Source: Phytophthora sp. 'mugwort' (taxonomy: Eukaryota > Oomycota > Peronosporomycetes > Peronosporales > Peronosporaceae). Taken from it: 64,000 nucleotides of DNA. The translations under genes and the position numbers were made by a program. Positions 24,034 through 34,817 of the stretch are shown here, piece after piece. Below the pieces are notes generated by a model that had not been told where the DNA came from, made no database searches, and saw only the letters and a list, made by a program, of their open reading frames with translations. Position 1 is the stretch's first letter. Each line of letters opens with the position of its first letter. The stretch lies in contig JAUCEF010000018.1 in assembly GCA_033558025.1 (NCBI GenBank), forward strand, positions 2,666,001 through 2,730,000, given 5' to 3'.

Positions 24034-25459
24034 CAAAATACCAAAAATATCCGACCACCGGCCGGCTCCGACCCGTGAAGAGATAGGCCTAAATAATGTA
24101 TTTGGTTAGTATTGGTCGTGAAATTGTGTTTGAGGTTAGGTGATCTAAGTCAGGATGTGTTTCGCCAGACGGCGCGCTAGAAGGCAGATTAAACCAAGTT
24201 TATATGTAGCTCCACAGACTAATAAACGCCGTGGGCGAAACTGCAAAAAAGATTCAGGTTGTTTCCAGCCTAAGACAGCCACGGAGACATGTGAGCAGAT
24301 TAGTAAATGAGGCCGCGCCCGACAATCGGGGCCCAATACTTGGCGAGCCTTTCCCTTTTTACAATAGTTATTACGCGTAAATACGCCATCTAGTGCGTGC
24401 TTGCACAACACACGTAAGTACAACCTCGAAAACGACGATTTATACAAACAGTTGGCTTCTGACTGCCGCAGAGGCAAAAGCAGCCTCACTCTATTTTCTT
24501 TCTCGAAACCGACAAGTCGATCGCTCGCCGCTGACAAAGATCGCAAGGACGAACCGGTTCTCTACGATCACAAGTTACTGAACTGGAAGCGCGAGAAGAG
24601 GGTTACCTACCTGGGAGCCAAAGATCCACTTAAACGAGAAGCTTGTCGCTACCTTCAAGGTAGAGCGCCGACTTCTTGTCCGCAAGACATTATTTAAAGA
24701 CGAGGCTGTGGAGAACTGGCTGACACGGAATAATAAGCAGCAATTGCGAAAGGAGAAAGCGGCAGGTATATTACGAGCTTTAGTTTAGCTGAGAGGTGCA
24801 TAGGTAACCGAGTAGTGAACACTAAGCTTGGCCTCCAAATGAAACAGCGACGTAACAGAATACGCAAACATGTAATTTGAGTACACATTAAGTACAGCAT
24901 TGAACACAAGGCTTAACCTCCTACGGAACAGCAATACTAACCTTAACGCAATCTAGCACATCGCGCACAAACAGGAGAGGCGGCCGCATATCACACAGGC
25001 ATGCATACATACAAATATACAGTAAACCTGAATCATTGGGCCAGTGGGCCTGCTCAGAGGCGCCGCCACCCGCGTAGGCAGAAGGTGCAAGCTACTCCCG
25101 GACGTCTTTTTTTCGATCCTGCGCTTCTTTTCGTTCGCCGAGCGAGTCGATGGTGATTTCGATCGCTTCAGGAGAAGGCTTGAGGAGGGACCATCGTGCT
25201 CATGGAAGCCGCGCATGACGGATGATCTTATACTCACGTGAATCTTGTGCATCTTACTAGCAGGACTAAACGGGGTCTTCACCTCATTCGCGGGGTTAAC
25301 GGCGTTCGTCGTAGGCCTCAACGCGGGCATGATGGCATATGCGCACCGTGGTGTTTCGAAAGCAAAGTGACCAGCGGCAATGCAAGCATCGAGATAAGTA
25401 CCCATAGGAATGGATGGCGAGGACGCCACACAGGTAAAGAAGACGTAAGTACGCAGCGG
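24034..25459. other. intergenic stretch with two unassigned open frames
   Basis: At 24401-24697 (plus) an open frame reads like real protein sequence (ENDDLYKQLASDCRRGK, then LLNWKREKRVTYLGAKD), but I do not recognise a family. At 24953-25429 (minus) a 158-codon frame has a basic middle and a Cys-rich hydrophobic end; it lies just past the Crypton relic and may be its 3' flank. Neither has enough support to call a gene. Confidence 0.35.
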
Positions 25460-27442
25460 ATATTAGCCAAGAATATTTGTAGTATACACCGGTGCAGGGT
25501 ACAATGCGGCTACAATGCGGCCGGTGACTTGACGTTTCTTGTACTGTTCGATGAGAGCGTTGAGATGACAGGCCTTGTGGCCCTTGCGCATGGACTTGAG
25601 GACGTTATGAGCTCCGCGGGAAAGGATATTGGGCTCGGTTAGAAACGACAGCAGCTCCTTCACAGCGGTTACGCCAAGCTCCAGCGCATCGTCTCGGTAC
25701 TGCGGCGACCACTCGTCAAACACGAAGCCTTCAGCAAGGAGCAGCGCCAAGAACGCAGCGACAAGCTGGCCGGTGGATCTAATGTGTTTGGTGTAGCTGT
25801 CGGTCGAACGCCAGATGCGAGGCCCTTGGGTGTACCCGGCGAAACAGACATCCTTCGTGTACCCGTACGGCGCTTTGTGGCTGGTGGCTTTTTGATCGTA
25901 TTGTCAGTTGTGGATTGGCTCGTTGCTCGTTCAAGGTCCGCCGAGTTGTAGACTTTAGCTTTCCATCGTAGAAACCCGAGCGTCGAGCTTGTACTTGACC
26001 TCAATTATCTGCTCAATCAAGGCAGCTTGGTGGAGAAACATGAGGTGCTTGGTGAAATTTGTCGGGCTGTCTTTGAATTTGGCTGTTCGGCTTAAGACCT
26101 TGTGCTCGTGCTACAGGTCACGTGCGACGACCAAAGCTAGAAGCTCGTTAAAGAAGTGTCCTTTCTCGCTGACGGATGCTTCCAGCCGCTTGCCACCAGA
26201 TCGATCTACCTTGAAACGCTTCAGGGATGGATAATGACGCAGCAGGTAAGCGATGAGCGTGTCGATAACCTTCCCGTTCACGCTGTCCTGCGCTGGCTTG
26301 AGTCGTAGTATGGGTTAAATAGTGCAGTCGAATCTTCGTGTGGGTGTCGGAGTCGAACATATATAACGACAAGAGCGAAACGACTCGATCGGGATCTCGA
26401 TCGCTCAGGACAAGAGCAACATTGTGGTCTTCCGACCAGATTTTAATGACCGACGCGAAGGCCTTGTTCGTCGTTGTCATGTTCCGCGACCCCGGTCAAA
26501 CATGCACTGCACACACATGATGGCTCCATTCCCATGCTGTGCTCCGCCGCGTCAAAAGAATGTGATGTCAGACGGTTGGTAGCACCAACCGGTTAGACAC
26601 TATCTCCATGACACGGTTGACGTAGCTATGGATGCCCGTCAAAGAGTCAGTTGTCTTGCATTCATCCGGGTGAAATGCTTGCAGAGAGACCGCGTATCCT
26701 GGGTGGTCGATCAAGTCAATGGGAGGCGTAACAGCAGTCAGAGTGGCTGAAGAGATTGCTTGAGCTGCAAGAAGCTGGTTCCGTAGCGATGCCGTCGGAG
26801 AAGCTTGAGTACAAGTGCAAAAGCAATTGCGAGAGTGGCATGTGGTGGAATAGTCGTCAGGAAACAGCGAGAGGCTCAGTGCTTCGGCAGTCTTGATAAG
26901 CATGAAGCGCAAGAAGAAGATATCGCCCTCGCCAATGGACAGGTTAGCCTTGCGAAGAAGCGTAAGGTACAACGCATGTCCGACAGTAACCAGGGTAAGC
27001 ACAGCAGCACATCGTCCTGGTAATCGGCGGTATTAACAGCAGTCGGATACAGATACACAATCATCTTCTCAGAAGCCTTATTAACACAGGCTCCCGACTC
27101 TCTCTTTAAGCAATAACATTTCAAATTTGGCCCTTCTCGAGCAGTGTATTGTTAATGCCCGATGATGAGAGAACTGGTCCAGCAGCCAGTTCTTAGCCTG
27201 TCAGTATTACTGCATGACCAAGGTTCGATCTGATAGCTTGCCATTACGGCCCTCCTTGAAGGCGAGTTGCATGCCGAACTTGTCTATTAGAGCTTCCAGG
27301 ATGGTTGCGGCGCCCTAGCCCTGCATGGCCACTTCCAGGTACTCCCAAGTTACGTCTTCCTTCTCGAGGAGATTCAGAAGCGAATGAGGTGCGGACTCGC
27401 GAACCAGCTTCGTTCTGGTCGGCGCGAGGTCGTTCAGGCTCA
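25460..27442 (-). mobile_element. Crypton-like tyrosine recombinase, decayed
   Basis: Read on the minus strand from an ATG at 27442, the broken frame gives MSLNDLAPTRTKLVRESAPH, then ILEALIDKFGMQLAFKEGRN, QAKNWLLDQF and YQDDVLLCLPWLL. This is the helical N-terminal layout of oomycete Crypton recombinases. The catalytic region near 26470-26570 reads SHSF, stop, RGGAQH, then MFDRGRGT and MTTTNKAFASV. In intact relatives this is a SHSFRRGG-type box holding catalytic His/Arg residues, so the TGA at 26552-26554 most simply replaces an Arg codon. A C-terminal helical domain continues to about 25463 (YPSLKRFKVDRSGGKRLEAS; AHNVLKSMRKGHKACHLN). Several frame shifts and stops are present. The last catalytic Tyr could not be placed with certainty; the SV after KAFA may mark its loss. 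The Crypton assignment comes from remembered family layout, not from a search. Confidence 0.65.
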
Positions 27443-27760
27443 TGTTTACGCTGCTGATGGCGGAGTTAGGCTGTTATTCGAGAAATATGCGAATGACGTG
27501 GAATTTGTGGAGGGGTATTAATAACTTCATGGCTTCCTCCGACCCAGTATGTCGGAGGTGTGGCTATGCGCTTTCACCAATCCGGGGTCTATCTGAATGA
27601 TCAAAATTGATCGAATAGATTTTGATTCGCTACCAGTACCATGGCAACAAATCTATTGGTCAATAATATATCAATAAAATACAAATATTGTGGGATATCT
27701 GTTGATATAAAATGCACAATTGGGAATAATGAGTTCTCTTATGTGGTATAATGATCGATA

Positions 27761-28918
27761 TTAGCCCAACACGGTCAGGAAGCTGGATACGCACGACGTA
27801 TTAAAGGAGACATCATTGAGTCCGTCGTCGTAATCCACGGTCATGTTGACCTTGCTGATGGCTTCCTTAAATTGGACATACCCAGTCGAGTACGGGTTGT
27901 CGCCGAGGACGTTTACCTCAACACCACCGCTGAAGAAACCTGTAATGATGCCCTCAAGCGCGGCCGAGTCCTCCGTCATGACCACACGAAACGTCTGGTT
28001 GCTCAGACCACGGGGCATGCCCAGCTCCGGTTTATCCGAGTAAGCATAGCCAAGGTAGCTGTTGTTGTAGTACACACTCATGTTGAGTGCGCCAATGCCC
28101 TGCAGTCCCATGGTGGATGGATTGTTGACCGACGCGTTCACGTCCATCTCGTAAATGCCGTTACTGCATCCCCATAAATTGATATGCTGCACCTCTGGAT
28201 CCAGGTCCTGGAACTTGTTGAAGCCCACGAGCGAAAGCTTTCGTTTGAAGTCCAGGTTGTTGAATGAGAGGCCCACTGCATGGGCATCAGCTTGGGCAAC
28301 TGCCGTGATTTGAACCGTCTCGTCCTGCATCATGGCCTCCGCCATCGCATTGAATCCGGCCATGTCAGAGATCACCATGGTCGTCTTCATGGTCAGGTTG
28401 TAGTTCTGACTACCAGACTTAATGTCAAGAGCTTCGATTCCCACTATACCGAACGCCACACCACCGTAGATCAGCGACGCCTTCATCGCCTCGGTGGTGG
28501 CGGATAGCGGCACGTCGTGCTGCAGGTTCACGCTGAAGGTCACGTCAATCTCGGAGTCGTTCGGGATATCGGTGACATCCATGTAGTTGATAGTGAACAC
28601 CACCTTGTTCATGTAGTGCTGGATGAGCGCCGGGATGACGACAAAGAAGATCAGAAGCAGCGCGATGACAACGAACACAAATATTAGCCCGATGATGATA
28701 CACAGCCGCTTCCTGCGACTCATGTGCCACCGAAAGAACTTGGCCATTGGACGGTCACGTTTGTCCTGCGGAATGTCATCGTCTTCCTTCTTGCTATCGG
28801 CACCTAGCGTCGACACATCCAAATACAGCCCTGTCTCGTCATGATATTGGGCGTTCTCGATGGAGTGTGTGCTCACAGGTGTGCGAACCTCCTTTTCTCC
28901 GTACTGGTTGGGGGGCAT
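27761..28918 (-). CDS. LEA-like type II membrane protein
   Basis: A single intact 385-residue frame with no intron. Residues 1-70 are polar and cytoplasmic-like, ending in a basic RWHMSRRKR cluster. Residues about 72-98 form one strong membrane helix (LCIIIGLIFVFVVIALLL...). The remaining 285 residues are beta-rich with about seven N-glycosylation sites (for example NLT, NAS, NMS, NQT, NMT, NTS), so this part should face the lumen or the outside. The layout matches single-pass proteins with a LEA-2/DUF3712-like lumenal domain, found in fungi and oomycetes; their function is poorly known. The start is the ATG at 28918; the frame upstream is not coding. It is the only intact host gene in the first 45 kb and is flanked by a Crypton relic and gypsy debris. 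An INR-like promoter lies about 50 nt upstream. Confidence 0.85.
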   Translation of the reverse strand: MPPNQYGEKEVRTPVSTHSIENAQYHDETGLYLDVSTLGADSKKEDDDIPQDKRDRPMAKFFRWHMSRRKRLCIIIGLIFVFVVIALLLIFFVVIPALIQHYMNKVVFTINYMDVTDIPNDSEIDVTFSVNLQHDVPLSATTEAMKASLIYGGVAFGIVGIEALDIKSGSQNYNLTMKTTMVISDMAGFNAMAEAMMQDETVQITAVAQADAHAVGLSFNNLDFKRKLSLVGFNKFQDLDPEVQHINLWGCSNGIYEMDVNASVNNPSTMGLQGIGALNMSVYYNNSYLGYAYSDKPELGMPRGLSNQTFRVVMTEDSAALEGIITGFFSGGVEVNVLGDNPYSTGYVQFKEAISKVNMTVDYDDGLNDVSFNTSCVSSFLTVLG

Positions 28919-28965
28919 CCTGTATGTTACTATTAGACCCGCTTTTCCCTTCCTCGCGATGCAGC

Positions 28966-28979
28966 AAAAAACGAAATGA
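28966..28979 (-). promoter_or_regulatory. putative oomycete initiator upstream of the LEA-like gene
   Basis: On the minus strand TCATTTCGTTTTTT lies 48-61 nt before the ATG. TCATTTC fits the oomycete INR core (TCAYTYY) exactly. The adjoining part is only T-rich, so it matches the flanking FPR element (NCAWTTT) poorly. Confidence 0.45.
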
Positions 28980-30739
28980 TTGCCGATTTAGGAGGAAGCT
29001 TGAGTGGCGGTCACCGCTTCTCGAGCACTGCGGTGGCAACACAGTTCCCCGTTGTATCCATGGGCTTCGCCTATGTAAACCTTGTCACAGGCGCAACCGT
29101 TACTGAGGATTCACTCAGGCGCACGATTAGAAAATCTGTAAGGCTGCATGAAAGGGAATGCAATCAAAGAGGCTTCTGGAGCCTTAATTATGCAAGAAAA
29201 GAAAGGACCATGACACAAAGTATACGTTCTGAGCAGGTGTAGACGAAAACTGAAGCTGCTGTGACAGGTCCTACTCTACGGATGTTGATCGCACACCGAG
29301 ACGCTATAAACCGGTTCGGTAATCAAAGAAAAGCGTCCTCCGCGGGTATAAGAGGCATTAGTAGACCTTTTGGATTACAAAGACCCTGTCTAACGGTTCA
29401 CTGCGTTGCAGCCTGCAACTTCCAGGAGTGTGAGACACCGTTGTTTCCACACCTTTCTGAGTAGTCATTACATTGACACTACTGGCCAACACTGGCCTGC
29501 GTGTAGAAGAACAGGGAGTCAGGAGAAGAAGTAAAAAGGAAAAGTGAGATTTATTATGTAAGTGGAGCAGCAAGCTAGTCTTGCTGCTCACCTAGTTTTT
29601 CTATGGGTAGTTAAATATCCAGCGTAGGAGTGCAGCTACCATTCATTTGAGTTTTGTATTATAGAGTCGTCGCTTCACAATAAGATTGTAGAGGACACGG
29701 TGCCTGAGGTTTCACTGTGACGAGCCCTAACATCGACAGCCTCCATGGCTCGGCATCAGGGAACATCATTGGTTTAAAATAATAATCTCTTCTTATTGGC
29801 CTGTGAAATCCCCGTCAAAACTGTCCAGTCAGTTCTCGAAAGTGCCAAGCTAGAACGCACTCCTGTGGAGCCTTGGGGCGATCCGAGACCGGATTCGGAA
29901 TCTCCTCACCAGCACAGTTTATGGTGGGGCTTCAGGTTTGTTGGTCACGGACCGCTTGCGCATCAGAGTGCAATTTGAAAAATGAGGCACCCGAGTCAAA
30001 TCGAATTAGATTCTAGAGGTATTAGATGCGAAGAGTGCTGACTTCGAGATACTTAATGATATACTAGTCTTGTGCGCCAGCTTGGCTGAGGCACGTCCAG
30101 CTGATAATTACGCAGCGTGGACTCGATTTATCCACAAGTGACTGGTTGGCTTCAGGCCACGTACCGGCAGCGGCTAGAGTTGTAGCTGCTGCATGCGGCA
30201 TAAATGTACATGTCTTCCGGTAGGCCGATCACTTAGGCATAGCTCGTAGCTACTTTTGCCATCTCTCTGTCAAGCCGTCTGCGCTTTCAACATCGTCTAC
30301 ATCGTATCGACATACCTGTATGCCTTGCGTGATTGGTCTGGGGCTCTGTTATTAAACGCTAGCCCCAGAAATCATGCTAAGGTCCGCGCAGGTTGTCCCT
30401 ATGATCGTTGGCGACAACTTGGATGTCCTGTGTGTGGCCAAGGTCATTCAACATCACACAGCATTCTCATCGTTGGAGCATGCAACTCGCATCGCGGTGG
30501 AGACTACTTTGCAGGCATCAACTGAGTATAGTGCTCACCCAGTGGTGTCATTGTTTCTTCCGATGCCATGGTGCCTGGTGTCCAGGATGAACGGCTCCGT
30601 CGGAGTTCTCGTCTCGTTGGGCAGTTGCTAAGGCTCAACTGCCAATGCAAATTTACGGCACCGGGCCTAGGAGTCCTGCCAAGCGACGCAACTATAGCCG
30701 CAAGTTAGGGCCAGCCGGTAAAGGAAAGTGGCGTATACC
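28980..30739. other. intergenic stretch, nothing recognised
   Basis: Several short plus-strand frames occur (for example 30374-30631 with VVPMIVGDNLDVLCVAKV), which may be eroded upstream parts of the gypsy tail at 30740. No motif is good enough to assign. The part up to 29300 is upstream flank of the LEA-like gene. Confidence 0.4.
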
Positions 30740-31404
30740 AAAATCGAGTCGCGACTTCAGCTGGTCAGACCTTGTACCGTGATATATGGAGGGCACGAAA
30801 TCAGGGTCGCCTCCCGCGCACATGGGAGCCTCGTGACATGCTTCTACAGGACGGTTACGAGGAAGCCCTCAAGGTGGTAGACGAGTGGGATGAAGCCGGC
30901 CGGAAGCAAGATTTTTTGTTCGTTTCAACGCTGTACCCTAGCGTTGCTGGCGCAACCCAGCAGGAAGGTGCATCTTCCTGCGTTGCAGCAAGCTCTAGAA
31001 TTGGTGGGCGAGCCTGCAGGGAGTTAAGAAGTACATATCGATGAATTCCTTGCACACTCAGAGGAGCTGCGGCAGGATGTATCACGAGGTGTTCCATGGT
31101 GTGTCTTCCGAGCCGCCACATGCAGTTACATCTAGCTGGTTCGCGGCATTCAATGACGGATATTGAGAATAATCGTCACCGCACAGGGCACCGTGGTGTC
31201 GCTGCTATTGAAGGGCTACATGTAGAGGATGGGATCTACTTGGTTGCTGCCAGCAACACGATGGTTATTGGTCATGCGTTTGGCCTCAATGTTCGCGGTT
31301 CTCGGAAGCCGGTTCCCGATGATAACGTCGAATGCAGTTTGTCCACATATGGTGAGTGGATTGACAGGGTTATGTTTATTCGCAAGGTTGTCCTTGTAGA
31401 TTAA
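30740..31404 (+). mobile_element. gypsy tail: chromodomain plus cysteine-peptidase-like domain
   Basis: The plus strand at 30772-30930 reads LPRTWEPRDMLLQDGYEE and VVDEWDEAGRKQDF, the second half of a retroelement chromodomain (TWEP, then an acidic helix). After a frame change the strand continues with LPALQQALELVGEPAG, HIDEFLAHSEELRQDVSRG and VPWCVFRAA near 30975-31120. It ends in the frame 31096-31404 with LHVEDGIYLVAASNTMVIGH and YGEWIDRVMFIRKVVL. That last part resembles the C-terminal half of an OTU/Ulp1-like cysteine peptidase fold, with a His in GHAF. Such a domain trails the chromodomain in some Phytophthora gypsy polyproteins, as I recall them. The expected catalytic Cys is not clear here (the frame reads LPALQQ where relatives have a Cys-Leu/Phe start). 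The domain is broken and the peptidase assignment is an inference. Confidence 0.55.
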
Positions 31405-31649
31405 TTGTTTTAATACATTATTCTATTGTTAGCAAATCACTTTTATTTCTGTTTTTTTATAATTTATTCGGCGGCTATGTATCAGTAAAACCTTTAGTGA
31501 GGATAAAACCTTTTTGGATGCAGTGAGTAAACCTTACATAAGGGAAAAACCTCACGCTATCCTGTGACTCTTGAAAACAGAGGTAAAGTTTTGCATTAGA
31601 ATTGAGCATGCTATTTGCTGTTCTTCAGCGTTTAATGTTTCTTGTGACT

Positions 31650-32591
31650 TCATACCTAGCTTGCGTCGCCGTTCTCTAAACTGATGTTTATCCGGTGCCT
31701 TAGTGAAGACGTCTGCTACCATGGTTTTTGTGTTTCAGTACACGACGCTAAATTTGTGTCGTTCAACCTTTTTCTTGCACGAAGTGGTAGCGAATGTCAA
31801 TGTGTTTTGATCGTCCGTGGAGTTCAGGGTTGTTTGAGATCTTGATGCAACTTTGGTGATCGCTGTTTCTTGATAACCATGAGATCGGGCTTTCGCCGAT
31901 CATAGCGATATAGCCGCCTACGGAGCATCTAGTGTCTGGGCAGTTTGCATAGTCCGAATCTGTGTAGGCTCCCAGACTCTCGAGGAACTTTGACAGCGTT
32001 TGGTACCAGATTCGAGGAGCTTGCTTGAGACCGTACAAGCTCTTCAGTAGCTTACATACTAGGTGCTCTTGACCAGAACACACAAACCATCCAGGCTTGG
32101 TCATGTAGATTTCTTCCTTAAGAAAGCCGTTAAGGAATGCTGTTTTAACGTCCATTTGATGGATTTCAAATTCGAGAAGCGCGGCTATTGTCCGTAGGAG
32201 GCGTAATACTTTCATGCGGATGACCGGAGAGAGTATCTCATTGTAGTCAATGACATATTGCTGTAGGAAACCTTTATGACGAGACGCGTTTGAAACGATC
32301 TATCTCACAGGTGCCAGTGTACTTGACAACAAATACCCATTGGTTCTGGAGAACTCGTCGGCCTTTGGGTGGAGGGACAAGAGCACACGTTTCGTTTACC
32401 ATGAGAGACTTGTATTCAGACTTGGCTGCTTCCCGCCATTGATTGGCGTACGAGGAGCCCACGGCTGCCTTGTATGTATTTGGTTCGGGTCTATTCGTCC
32501 TCGTATTTGGAAGCGCTTTCAAATGCACCAACCTACTGGAGAAACAGTTTGCTTTTTGGCTAATATTTGATTTTGTTCTGCCTGGTCTCAT
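31650..32591 (-). mobile_element. Ty1/copia pol with internal deletions
   Basis: The minus strand from 32591 reads YANQWREAAKSEYKSLMVNE and LQNQWVFVVKYTG, the start of a copia RT. A frame break near 32274 follows, then (32215) HQMDVKTAFLNGFLKEEIYM and VCKLLKSLYGLKQAPRIWYQ. After FLESLG the frame jumps directly to AYTDSDYANCPDTRCSVGGY, which belongs to RNase H. The segment with the catalytic YVDD box is missing without a frame shift. A second in-frame gap joins SWLSRN to a DHQSCIKISNNPELH block, removing the middle of RNase H. The end, HGRSKHIDIRYHFVQE, then continues after a shift and a stop as MVADVFTKAPDKHQFRERR to about 31650. No LTR was identified. Confidence 0.88.
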
Positions 32592-33110
32592 TTTGAAGTG
32601 TATTCTTAGTCTTCGGCATGAAGTGAAATCTGTAGTGGGGATCTATGGGTCGGGGATAATCCGTTTGGGCCATCCACCAACCCTGCCTGCCATGGGGTGG
32701 ATACATTAGGGCAAATTACTATAAGCATAATGAAGTACGCCTGAATCCAACGTTAGCATCCGTGCAACGTATGACATGACACCTTTGCCAAGGCTAGATG
32801 GCACCACCACAAATCAAAGTGAAAGACCTTATTATGTTTTAGCAAAACAAATTTGGAACAAATTTCTTCACAGCAAAGTGGTGGCGATGAACAAACGGAT
32901 TAGGTCCCATACGTCATCGGTTCACCGCGTTTTGCCGCGGCAACAGCGTGGGCACAATGCCATCTTGTTAACGAGCCGCAGATCTCACGCACTTTGTTGC
33001 ACTATCAACTGCGTTCTCTAGCAGTTGCATCCTACGCTCAGTCATCTGACCATAGGGGACATTCAGCATCTCGCCGTGGCTAAGAGACAGGTAGCCCTTA
33101 GTTTCTGCCT
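32592..33110. other. spacer between copia and Tc1-like fragments
   Basis: No motif is recognised here. Short open frames on both strands have no coding character. Confidence 0.4.
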
Positions 33111-33635
33111 TTAACTGAAACAACCTAAGAAACAAGAGGTAGTAATATTATATGTACTAACGAGATCGGATAGTTTACCTTCTATCGGGTTACACATGGG
33201 AGAGTACGGCTCCAGCCGAAACAGTTCCAGATCGTCACGCCCATGGACGAGATCTTCTGTCTGACAGTGCGCGGATGCGTTGTCGAGAACGATGGCCACA
33301 TGTTTCCCAGAAAAGTGAGCTTGATACACCGCGTCGGCCTTAGCAGCATCACGCACATCATCCACAAACGCTGTGTTCACCTCCATCCGGATGCTCCCGC
33401 GCTCCTTGGCGTAGTGCAGCAGTCCAACCTCTGATATTATGCACTGGAGCTGGAGGTTGCTGCCTTTGCTAGGAAGCAGCTTCACGACCGTTCGCTCACC
33501 TCTCTTAGCCCCAGTTTGCAATTTGCCGGCTACCCCACAAGTGCACATAGACAGGCCCATACCTGCTACTGCGCTTTCAAGCTGCGGTCCCTCTAGTCCC
33601 GTGTTGTCGTTTCTCCACCTCAGCCTATCTGTCAT
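33111..33635 (-). mobile_element. Tc1/IS630-like DDE transposase fragment
   Basis: An open 174-codon minus frame carries GAKRGERTVVKLLPSKGSNL, IRMEVNTAFVDDVRDA, VAIVLDNASAHCQTE and LFRLEPYSPMCNPIEG. These are the second and third catalytic blocks of the DDE_3 superfamily: D in LDNASAH, E in NPIEG. The N-terminal helix-turn-helix region and the first catalytic Asp are missing, and the C-terminus diverges after NPIEG. The fragment abuts the LINE, whose 5' end seems to start near 33660. No inverted repeats were seen. It differs in motif from the Tc1/mariner element at 22516 (PYSPMCNPIE versus GARSPDLIPT). Confidence 0.85.
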
Positions 33636-33953
33636 GCTGTCGCCTCACCTGACTACCGGACCTTAAGACCCCGCCCCACGCTGTGACACCACCACCACGC
33701 TTAGCCGTCGTGTTGCCGCCGCCGAAGAACTAAGTCGTCGCGACTCCCAATCGAGCCGCTCCCTTGAAGCTTTTGCCGAGTTTGCGCCTGTGGCCCTAGG
33801 AGGTCAAAGGAGTGGGGCCTAGCCCTACCGTAAAGGGGGGAACGTGACAGCTGCGAGAGAGCAGCTGAAAGAAGAAACGCCCGAACTGGTCCGCCAGCCT
33901 TCGCAGTCCATCATCATGGCGGCTCCCCGTCGTGACCAGACTTGGCATGCTGA

Positions 33954-34817
33954 GTGACGAAACAAGGCCCCACAGGTCGAGTTCTCGTTGCCCACCGTGA
34001 CGCACTCGCGTCAGCGGAAAAGGCTATGTTGGATCCTGAGCGCAACGCTGATGACAAGAAAGCAGCTGCTCTACGTGGAGTTCCCCAGCTCGTCTCGAGT
34101 GAGTTGACCTACTCCATGTGGATTCCTGCGCGAGACCTGACCGCCACGTTCTCTGATACGGAGATCATGACCTCGCTCGGATCGGATACGCAACCGGCCA
34201 TCTGGTCGGCCAACGTCAGCCATCTGCGCGATTTCTAGACCATCCGGAACGCTGGCATCAGCTTTGTATGCACTGATCAAGCTAGCGCATCCAAGTTGGG
34301 TGGCCAGACGCTGTCGATCTGTGACCGAAACTATCGGGTTCAACCGTACTCCAAGTACTCCAGCTGGTACTATGTCGACTTGCAGCGCCTGCCTGACGAG
34401 GTCGATGACAGCGAGATCTACGACTGGTTCGCCGCACATGGGACACCACCGGTGTTCATCTGCCCTAGTCGTACGATTCGCGGTCTGAAGTCACGCCGAG
34501 TGTACTTCAACCACATGTCCCCGCCCGAGTCGCTGATGCTTATGCCAACGACGCCGTTGCGAGAAATCAAGTTCGGTGACCATTGATACGCGGTGGTCAA
34601 TCACCGCATCCGTGCGTTCAACCGCGGCACGCCGCCCTTCCTGAAGGCGATGCACGAGAAATGCAAGGCTCACCCATCAGCATCTAAGTCGGTCGACCAT
34701 GCGGCACATCAGGCTTCCTCGAAGCCTTCTGTTGCCACGAGCGCCGAAGCCAATGGCACGCCTATGGAAACGTCGGACGCCGAGTACGAGCTATCCGAGC
34801 CTAATGGTCAGAAGTGA
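33954..34817 (+). pseudogene. LINE ORF1, first part
   Basis: One frame runs from 33954 to 34817, broken only by in-frame stops at 34236-34238 (TAG) and 34584-34586 (TGA). It reads ELTYSMWIPARDLTATFSD, ASKLGGQTLSICDRNYRVQP, YYVDLQRLPDEVDDSEIYDW and HRIRAFNRGTPPFLKAMHEK in order. The protein should be an RNA-binding ORF1 product. A coding-like segment in another frame just upstream (33850-33950: AREQLKEETPELVRQP) suggests the true N-terminus lies further 5' behind a frame shift. Confidence 0.7.
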
